DNA from: JBEAOO01 sp041164825
GTDB taxonomy: Bacteria; Pseudomonadota; Gammaproteobacteria; Burkholderiales; Burkholderiaceae_C
Direction of reading: 5' to 3'
Assembly: GCA_041164825.1 (NCBI GenBank)
Contig: JBEAOO010000163.1
Location: 1-12,566, forward strand
Length of the DNA: 12,566 nt
The notes below the pieces were generated by a model, which saw only the letters and a program-made list of their open reading frames with translations, searched no databases and was not told where the DNA came from. Shown in pieces: positions 6,901-12,566 of this stretch. The position numbers were made by a program, and so were the translations under genes. The stretch's first letter is position 1, and each line of letters begins with the position of its first letter.

Positions 6901-7530
6901 ATGCTGAAGTCCTTCCGTTCTGCCGCCCTGTCGGCATGCGCCGTCGCCGCCCTGACCCTGGCCACACCGCTCGCGGCCCAGGCCACCGTGCTCACGGCCG
7001 ATGGCAGCTGGCAGTCGTTCTCGGTGGCCGACAGCCGCGCAGCCGATGGTGGCGTGGCCTGGATCGACGCTGTGGACACCAACGCCGCGCCGCTGCTGTT
7101 CACCTTCACCATCGGTGCCGGTTTTGAAGGCCGCCTGACGGTGCTCGACACCGGCTTCGCGGGCGACACCTTCAGCGTGTACAACGGCAGCTCGCTGCTG
7201 GGCCTGACGTCGCCCGTGGCGCCCCACACCTACAGCTTCGACCCGCTCGACGTGGCCGTGGACGACGCCAACCTCGCCTTCGCTGACCTCAACTTCAGCC
7301 GCCGCCAGTTCGTGCTGGGCGCCGGCAGCTACAGCATCGGCGGCATGCTCGCGCAATCGGTGATGCTCGACGACACCACGCCGCTCAACAGCACCAGCGG
7401 TGCCGTGCAACTGCAAGTGGCTGCGGTGGCCGCCGTGCCCGAGCCCTCCAGCTACGCGCTGATGCTGGTCTCGCTGTGCGTGCTCGGCATCGCCGTGCGC
7501 CGCCGCCACTCAAACCGCCACGGCGCTTGA
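6901..7530 (+). CDS. PEP-CTERM sorting-domain exported protein
   Basis: 209-aa secreted protein. The N-terminal signal peptide spans about 1-28 (basic start MLKSFR, hydrophobic core, AAQA before the probable cleavage). The C-terminus is a PEP-CTERM tripartite signal: VPEP (179-182), a hydrophobic segment (about 185-199) and the basic cluster RRR (200-202). Exosortase/EpsH systems recognise this signal and process such proteins for surface delivery, often in strains producing exopolysaccharide; no exosortase gene is in this window. The middle region is beta-rich and its function is unknown. ATG6901 is preceded by GGAG at 6887-6890 and starts the signal peptide; the longer frame from 6709 has no such feature. 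The 241 nt upstream separate it from the divergent zinc-ribbon gene and hold no promoter I can support on this strand. Confidence 0.9.
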   Translation: MLKSFRSAALSACAVAALTLATPLAAQATVLTADGSWQSFSVADSRAADGGVAWIDAVDTNAAPLLFTFTIGAGFEGRLTVLDTGFAGDTFSVYNGSSLLGLTSPVAPHTYSFDPLDVAVDDANLAFADLNFSRRQFVLGAGSYSIGGMLAQSVMLDDTTPLNSTSGAVQLQVAAVAAVPEPSSYALMLVSLCVLGIAVRRRHSNRHGA

Positions 7531-7572
7531 GCCCGCGCTTCAACGCCCACCCCCATACCGAGAGCACACACC

Positions 7573-9483
7573 ATGATCCGCTTCCCACGCACCCTGCTGG
7601 CCGCCGCCCTGGCGCTCACCGCCGTCGGCTCCGTTCACGCCGTCACCATCGCTCAGCCTGCGCCCTTCACCGTCAAGCTGATCGGCTTCAACGACTTCCA
7701 CGGCAACCTGCAATCGCCGGGCACCTTCGGTGTCAACACCACCATCCCCGCGGCGCAGCGTCCGGCCGTGGGTGGCGCCGAGTTCATGGCCGCCAAAGTG
7801 GCCGAACTCAAAGCAGCCAACCCGCTGAACGTGGTGGTCGGTGCCGGTGACTTCATCGGCGCCACGCCGCTGATCTCGGCGCTGTTCTACGACGAGCCCT
7901 CGGTCGAAGCCCTGAACCACATCGGCGTCGAATTCAACGCCGTCGGCAACCACGAGTTCGACAAGGGCGCGGCCGAGCTCAAGCGCCTGCAAAACGGCGG
8001 CTGCAAGATCACCGACGGCCAAACCGACCCCAACAGCTGCCGCGGCCTGGGCTCGGCCACGCCGGGCACGTTTGACGGCGCCAAGTTCAAGTGGCTGTCG
8101 GCCAACGTGATCGAAACCGCCACCGGCCGCACGCTGCTGCCGGCCTACGGCATCAAGACCTTCAACGGCGTCAAGGTGGCCTTCATCGGCATGACGCTCA
8201 AGGGCACGCCTGGCATCGTCACGCCCACCGGCGTGGCCGGCCTGAGCTTCAAGGACGAAGCCGACACCGTCAACGCCCTGGTGCCCAAGCTGCGCGCCCA
8301 AGGCATCGAGTCGATCGTGGTGCTGGTGCACCAAGGCGGCTTCCAGTCCAGCCCCAATGTCGGCGACATCAACGGCTGCGACGGCGACCTGAAAACCGCA
8401 GGCGTCGATTCCGACATCGGCGCCATCGTCAAGCGCCTGGACAACGCGGTCGACCTGGTCATCAGCGGCCACACCCACGCCGCGTACAACTGCTCGGCCA
8501 ACGCCGTCAGCGTCACCAGCGGGGGTGTCAGCACGCCGCGCCCCACGGGCCTGGCCAACAAGGTCGGCCGCCTGGTGCCGGTCACCAGCGCCAGCGCCTT
8601 TGGCCGCGTGTTGACCGATGTGGACCTCACCATCAACCCGGCCACGCGTGACATCGTCGCCGTCTCGGCCACCAACCGCCTGGTGGACCGCAGCAACACC
8701 GCGCTGCAGGCCGCCGTGGCCGCCGACCCGAGCGTGAAAAACGTGGTCGATGGCTACAACACCCTGGTCTCGCCGCTGGCCAGCGCGGTCATCGGCAGCA
8801 TCACCGCCCCGCTCACCAACAGCGCCAACGCTGCTGGCGAAATGGGTGCGGGCAGCCTGATCGCCGACGCCCAACTCAAGGCCACGCAACCCGCGGCCCT
8901 GGGCGGCGCGGTGATGGCCATGATGAACCCGGGCGGCGTGCGCAGCCCCGGTCTGACCGGCCCGGCCTACCCCTACGACGTGACCTACGGCAACGCCTTC
9001 ACCACCCAGCCGTTTGGCAACAGCCTGGTGACGATGACGCTGACCACCCAGCAGATCAAGAACGTGCTCGAACAGCAGTTCGTCGGCTGCCTGGGCCAAG
9101 GCACGCAGCGCATCCTGCAAATCTCCAACGGCCTGTCGTACAGCTACAGCGCCACGGCCCCGGCCTGCAGCAAGATCCAGTCGCTGAGCTTCACGCCCAC
9201 CGACGTGACCGTGGTGCCGCCCGTGGCCACGGCCGCCCAGGAGGTGCTGGTGCAAGCCGGCGTGGTGCAAAACCCGACCAAGCCCTGGCGCGTCACGGTC
9301 AACAACTTCTTGGCCACGGGCGGTGACGGCTTCACCGTGCTGACCGGCGGCCTGGACGTGTTGGGCGGTGCGCAAGACATCGACGCGCTGGTCGCCTACC
9401 TGGCCGGCTACCGCGCGCCGGCCGCGGCCTACAACCCGACCGACGCCGCGCTGGCCATCCCGCGCATCACGCGTCTGCCTTGA
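7573..9483 (+). CDS. Periplasmic 5'-nucleotidase / UDP-sugar hydrolase family protein
   Basis: 636-aa exported metallophosphoesterase of the UshA/5'-nucleotidase family, which dephosphorylates extracellular nucleotides (and in some members UDP-sugars or NAD) to salvage nucleosides and phosphate. The signal peptide is about 1-23 (cleavage after VHA). The N-terminal metal-binding domain has NDFHGN (Asp41, His43), GAGDF (Asp93), GNHEFD (Asn126, His127), LVHQGG (His253) and SGHTHAAY (His300, His302). The C-terminal substrate domain has MNPGGVR (451-457), FTTQPFGN (476-483) and NNFLATGGDGF (577-587). Both domains and all expected motifs are present. Several cysteines could form periplasmic disulfides. 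It starts 42 nt after the PEP-CTERM gene, and the next gene starts 2 nt after its stop. Exact substrate is not determinable here. Confidence 0.93.
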   Translation: MIRFPRTLLAAALALTAVGSVHAVTIAQPAPFTVKLIGFNDFHGNLQSPGTFGVNTTIPAAQRPAVGGAEFMAAKVAELKAANPLNVVVGAGDFIGATPLISALFYDEPSVEALNHIGVEFNAVGNHEFDKGAAELKRLQNGGCKITDGQTDPNSCRGLGSATPGTFDGAKFKWLSANVIETATGRTLLPAYGIKTFNGVKVAFIGMTLKGTPGIVTPTGVAGLSFKDEADTVNALVPKLRAQGIESIVVLVHQGGFQSSPNVGDINGCDGDLKTAGVDSDIGAIVKRLDNAVDLVISGHTHAAYNCSANAVSVTSGGVSTPRPTGLANKVGRLVPVTSASAFGRVLTDVDLTINPATRDIVAVSATNRLVDRSNTALQAAVAADPSVKNVVDGYNTLVSPLASAVIGSITAPLTNSANAAGEMGAGSLIADAQLKATQPAALGGAVMAMMNPGGVRSPGLTGPAYPYDVTYGNAFTTQPFGNSLVTMTLTTQQIKNVLEQQFVGCLGQGTQRILQISNGLSYSYSATAPACSKIQSLSFTPTDVTVVPPVATAAQEVLVQAGVVQNPTKPWRVTVNNFLATGGDGFTVLTGGLDVLGGAQDIDALVAYLAGYRAPAAAYNPTDAALAIPRITRLP

Positions 9484-9485
9484 GC

Positions 9486-10766
9486 ATGGACGTGAGCGTG
9501 GGGCGATCGGTGGGACGCACGCCCGAGCCGACACCGTCGGCCCAGGCCGCACTCGGGCGCCGTGCCCTGCTCGCCACCCTGGCAGCCTGGGGCTGTGCCC
9601 CGGGCCTGGCCAGCGCGGCGACACGCACCGCCGTGTCGCCGCCCACCCACGCCGACGACCCTGGTGCGGCCCACGAGGGCCATGCCCATGGGCCCACCGC
9701 CCCGGCCGGGCTTGACACCGCCCTGCGCGAGCGCCTGCTGGCCGAGGGCGAAGCCGCCCTGCTGGCCGGCAACCCGCGCGCGGCAGGCGATGCCTTCCAA
9801 ACCGCGGCGATGATGTTGCACGCGGCCGATTCCGAGATGGGCCTGGCACGCGCCGCCGCGCAAGACGGTGGTTTTCAGCGGGCCCTGGTGATGGCCTCGC
9901 ACACGGCGGGAGCGCACCGCGACACGCCCGGTGCGGCGGCCCTCTATGCCTGGATGCTCGCCGCCAGCGGCCAGCAGCCCTACGCCGACCGCATGCTCGC
10001 CGAAACGCTGTTGCGCGTGCCCGGCCACCCCCTGTTGCTCAGCACGCGCGAGGCCCTGGCCGCGTCCTGGCCCGCCCTGCCCTCGCCCGCCTTGCTGGCC
10101 ACACCCCACCGCGTGGCGCCCCAAGCCGTGGCACTTGACGGCCAGCTGCCGCCCGCCACGGCCCAAGGCCACGGCACCGGTGTGCTGCTGGCCAGTGGCA
10201 CCCAAGCGCTGGTGCCTTGGTTGCACAGCGAGGCGCCAGCCGCCACCGCTGCACTCTGGGTGCGCAATGGCCTGGGTGAGTCGGTGCGTGCGCAGTGGCG
10301 CCACTGGGCGCCCACGCTCGGCCTGGCGCTGCTCGATCTGCCCCACGCCCTGCCCGCCAGCGCAGCCGCCTTGCTCGCCCCCAGCGATGCCTTTGCCGGC
10401 AGTGCCGGCCACGTGCTGCAACTCCCACCCGCTGCGCCAGCCGTGCCGGCCTGGCCCACGCTGTTCCAAGGCTTCATCGGCGGCCCGCTCGCGGCATCGT
10501 CGGCCTGGCGCGGCCTGCTGTTCGAGCTGCCCGCCGCCACCCAAGGCGCGCCGCTGTGGGATGCCTCAGCGCGCTGCACCGGCATGGTGGTGCAGCGCGG
10601 CACCACGCCCGCAGGCTGGTGGCCCCTGTCGGCGCTGACAGCGGTCTTTGGCGATGCGCTGCGGGCCGCCCCACTGGCACCCGGCACACCTGCACCCCGC
10701 CGCGGCGCACCCGCAGACGTCCACGAACGCGCGATGCCCAGCGTGCTGCAGTTGCTGAGTGCCTGA
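9486..10766 (+). CDS. Exported protein with TPR-like region and degenerate trypsin-like domain
   Basis: 426-aa protein of uncertain function. An export signal at about 24-45 begins with paired arginines (LGRRALLATLAAWG) and ends LASA, so Tat or Sec export is possible. A short His-rich stretch (63-69) follows. Residues 78-195 are helical, with Ala-rich pairs resembling tetratricopeptide repeats. Residues 228-375 follow the order of a trypsin-like fold: GHGTGVLLASG, then ALVPWLHSE where TNAHVV would be, LGLALLDLP where DLALLKL would be, and GAPLWDASARCTGMVV where GNSGGPLLD would be. The catalytic His, Asp and Ser are not in place, so if the assignment is right this is an inactive homologue. ATG9486 is preferred to an overlapping TTG9480. 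The 2-nt gap to the nucleotidase implies one operon and perhaps a joint extracytoplasmic role. Confidence 0.72.
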   Translation: MDVSVGRSVGRTPEPTPSAQAALGRRALLATLAAWGCAPGLASAATRTAVSPPTHADDPGAAHEGHAHGPTAPAGLDTALRERLLAEGEAALLAGNPRAAGDAFQTAAMMLHAADSEMGLARAAAQDGGFQRALVMASHTAGAHRDTPGAAALYAWMLAASGQQPYADRMLAETLLRVPGHPLLLSTREALAASWPALPSPALLATPHRVAPQAVALDGQLPPATAQGHGTGVLLASGTQALVPWLHSEAPAATAALWVRNGLGESVRAQWRHWAPTLGLALLDLPHALPASAAALLAPSDAFAGSAGHVLQLPPAAPAVPAWPTLFQGFIGGPLAASSAWRGLLFELPAATQGAPLWDASARCTGMVVQRGTTPAGWWPLSALTAVFGDALRAAPLAPGTPAPRRGAPADVHERAMPSVLQLLSA

Positions 10767-10789
10767 GCGGCTGAGGCGAAACGCATGCT

Positions 10790-10840
10790 ACGGCTGGCAC
10801 GAGGGGCGCGCAGTGCCGCATTCGCTTTGCTCCGAACGGG
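10790..10840. repeat. Dispersed repeat copy 3, interrupted at the group II intron end
   Basis: Positions 10813-10834 (GTGCCGCATTCGCTTTGCTCCG) carry the core shared with copies 1 and 2, and the flank CTGGCACGAGG (10794-10804) loosely resembles the start of copy 1. The complementary arm present in copy 2 is not found here. The intron begins six bases after the core, at 10841, so the missing arm may lie on the far side of the intron, outside the window. Copy 3 follows the stop at 10764-10766 by about 25 nt. Confidence 0.55.
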
Positions 10841-10842
10841 AT

Positions 10843-10871
10843 AGGGGCCGGCCGTTTCAGGCCGGACCCCT
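10843..10871 (-). ncRNA. Group II intron domain VI
   Basis: Minus-strand hairpin AGGGG-T-CCGGCC, loop TGAAAC, GGCCGG-CCCCT, lying 5 nt after domain V and 2 nt before the predicted 3' end. The only unpaired stem base is a T on the 5' strand. No bulged adenosine is present on the 3' strand. Confidence 0.7.
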
Positions 10872-10876
10872 CCCAC

Positions 10877-10910
10877 ACCACCCGGCATGCGGGTCCGCAC
10901 CGGGCGGTTC
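10877..10910 (-). ncRNA. Group II intron domain V
   Basis: A 34-nt minus-strand hairpin GAACCGCCCGGTGCGG followed by ACCCGCATGCCGGGTGGT. It pairs as a nine-pair lower stem with one G-U pair, a two-nucleotide bulge on the 3' side, a short upper stem and a four-base loop. The bulge and the CGC with a G-U middle pair fit the catalytic triad architecture of CGC-type introns. The loop GACC is not a GNRA tetraloop. Confidence 0.8.
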
Positions 10911-10922
10911 GAGGAGTTGAGG

Positions 10923-12290
10923 TCAGGAGAACTTGGGCACACCCAGCCTGTCGAAGTAGGCAATGGGCAGGAGTCGGTTGATCCCCAGTGCGCTGGTGTG
11001 CCACCACCGCCTGAGGTTGCCAGCAATGCACAGCGCTTCGTCCTCCCGCGCGCCCAACCTGCGCAACGCCCGGTAGGCCGTGGGCCCGCGCCGCCAGTGC
11101 TTGAGCTGCACGGCCCGCAGCCGATGGCGCAGCCAGCGGTCCAGCGCCTGCATCACCGTGGGCGTCTGTGCCAGCTGGAAGTACGCCCTCCACCCAGGCA
11201 CGTAGTCCCGCAGGTCGGCTGCGATCTGCTCAAGGCTGCGGCCCCTGCCGCGACTCGTGAGCTCCCGAATGCGATCGCGCAGCTTGTCCAGCGCCTGAGG
11301 CGCAACGGTCAGCTTGGCCCCGTCCTCGGACGCGCGCAGGCACTAGCCCAGGAACTTGCGTCCCCAAGCCGACGCCACTGCCGTCTTCGCTTCGTTGACC
11401 ACCAGCCTCAGCCGTGCATAGCAGCCTCGCAGTGCTCGCAGCACGCGCCGGCCCGCCCGACCGCTCTTGACATAAACGTTGCAGTCGTCGGCGTAGCGCA
11501 CGAACTTGTGGCCCCTGCGCTCCAACTCCCGGTCCACCTCATCGAGCAGCACGTTGGCCAGCAATGGGCTCAGCGGCCCGCCTTGCGGCGTCCCCTGCTC
11601 CCGTTGGCTGCACACCCCGTACTCCATGATGCCGGCTTGCAAGTAGCGCCGGATCAGTCGCAACATCGGCTTGTCCGCAATACGCTTGGCCAGCCGGTCC
11701 ATCAGGATGTCGTGGTTGACTCGGTCAAAGAATTTCTCCAGATCCACGTCCACCTCCGTCCTGTAACCCGCCCTCACGTACTGCTGCGCCTCCAACAGCG
11801 CGCCATGCGCGCTTCGCCCCGGCCGGAAGCCGTGGCTGTGCGCGCTGAACGTCGGGTCGATCAGCGGCTGCAGCACTTGCAGCAGCGCTTGCTGGATCAG
11901 CCTGTCCACCACCGTCGGTATCCCCAGCTCGCGCGTGCCGCCTCCGGGCTTGGGGATGCCCACACGGCGCACCGGCGCGGGCCGGTAGCTGCCCCCAAGC
12001 AATGCCCCCCGAATGCCCGCCCACCCGGTCTTGAGGTACTCGCCCGTCTCCTGCACCGTGCGCCTATCAACGCCGGCGCTGCCCTTATTGGACTTGACGC
12101 GTTTCCACGCCGCCAACATGTTCTCTCTGGCCAAGGCCTGCTCAAGCAGGTCCTCGGCCCCCGGGTTCGTTTGTTCGCATCGCGCCGTCAGTGCCTGCTC
12201 ATGCCAGGCTTGGGCCACTGATGTCTCAGCCGACCACGCTCCGACACCCGCTGTATGCGGCTGCTGAGTTTCGACACCTTCAAGCCACAC
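10923..12290 (-). pseudogene. ltrA: Group II intron RT/maturase split by an in-frame amber codon
   Basis: 455 sense codons plus one internal TAG. The first 315 residues form the reverse transcriptase: NKGSAGVD (68-75), IPKPGGGTRELGIP (112-125), HGFRPGRSAH (153-162), VDLEKFFDRVNHD (182-194), GTPQGGPLSPLLANVLLD (233-250) and the catalytic YADD (266-269). TAG at 11345-11343 then replaces the Tyr of the conserved FLGY motif. The same frame stays open for 139 more codons encoding the maturase X domain (WRAYFQLAQTP, HRLRAVQLKHWRRG, RRWWHTSA, YFDRLGVPKFS). The total length is near the family norm. A GTG start at 12290 sits 10 nt after GGAGG. Without suppression or readthrough the product lacks the X domain needed for splicing, so the element is probably no longer self-sufficient. 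A sequencing error is possible. Confidence 0.9.
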
Positions 12291-12566
12291 GACTCGTCAC
12301 CCTCCTCCTCGTTCGGCCCTTCGCTGTGCCTTGCCGCCTTTGACGCGTGCTCCAGCTACTACGGCCTCTGCTGACTTCTCGCTTGCGCCTCCGTCGGGCG
12401 TCGCCCTTTCAGGCGTGAGGCGAGATCTCCCCAGGTAAGAACGCGATCCTTCACCGCACAACCGCCGCATCTACGTCGCCTGGCCTGTGACCACAAGAGC
12501 TTTGCGGTAGACAGCCCGCTCGCCCTGGCCGGCGCCGCCTCATATCCGGTTCTTGTCCATCGGCTC

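Larger units (their letters stand above)
10841..12566 (-). mobile_element. Group II intron (3' end present, 5' end beyond the window)
   Basis: A minus-strand retroelement containing an intron-encoded RT/maturase frame (10923-12290), a domain V hairpin (10877-10910) and a domain VI hairpin (10843-10871). The 3' boundary is placed after CCCCTAT, at 10841, within a few bases. The 276 nt upstream of the protein (12291-12566) contain no gene and resemble the domain I-III segments usual before this kind of maturase, including AAGAACCGGATATGAGG on the minus strand near 12552-12536. The 5' GUGYG boundary is not in the window. No endonuclease domain is encoded, as in several bacterial intron classes; I do not assign the class firmly. 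Confidence 0.88.

Noticed and set aside
7540..9849. 769-codon minus-strand frame opposite the 5'-nucleotidase
   Set aside because: It is a GC-driven shadow: low-complexity Gly/Arg/Ala/His sequence opposite a gene with complete family motifs.
1..12566. CRISPR array or phage-defence island
   Set aside because: No regularly spaced identical repeats with unique spacers, no Cas-like proteins and no toxin-antitoxin or restriction genes are seen. The helicase operon alone is not sufficient to claim a defence function.

Overview
The window is high-GC DNA with dense, mostly + strand coding. The gene content (cytochrome b561 with an LKDGVL-type C-terminus, a PEP-CTERM exported protein, and a group II intron RT of the type common in Burkholderiales) suggests a betaproteobacterium, probably Burkholderiales near Comamonadaceae. 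That placement is inferred from protein flavour only.

Layout. 1-221: a dispersed repeat copy with a hairpin and an 18-bp tandem repeat. 222-3305: a HAD phosphatase overlapping by ATGA a secreted tannase-like esterase, then an unrecognised gene that starts with a degenerate 15-bp tandem array. 3404-3973: cytochrome b561. 3974-4314: a gene-free stretch with a hexanucleotide repeat and a second copy of the dispersed repeat. 4315-6659 (minus): a two-gene operon of a 68-aa zinc-ribbon protein overlapping by ATGA a 713-aa UPF1-like SF1 helicase. A near-consensus LexA (SOS) box fills the spacer of its predicted promoter. 6901-10766 (+): a PEP-CTERM protein, a periplasmic 5'-nucleotidase/UshA-type enzyme, and a secreted protein that looks like a protease fold without its catalytic residues. 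10767-10840: a third partial copy of the repeat. 10841 to the window end (minus): a group II intron whose 5' end lies outside the window.

Two points stand out. First, the zinc-ribbon/helicase pair appears to be controlled by LexA, which would make it an SOS-inducible nucleic-acid-processing module; I do not know a described counterpart. Second, the intron has a well-formed domain V and an intact reading frame except for one amber codon replacing the Tyr of the conserved FLGY motif, between the RT and maturase domains. Its domain VI also has no bulged adenosine. The intron adjoins a copy of the dispersed repeat seen at 6 and 4135, so that repeat may be part of its target.

The 5'-nucleotidase and the protein after it are probably one operon, with the PEP-CTERM gene 42 nt upstream possibly included. 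All three products are predicted to be exported.
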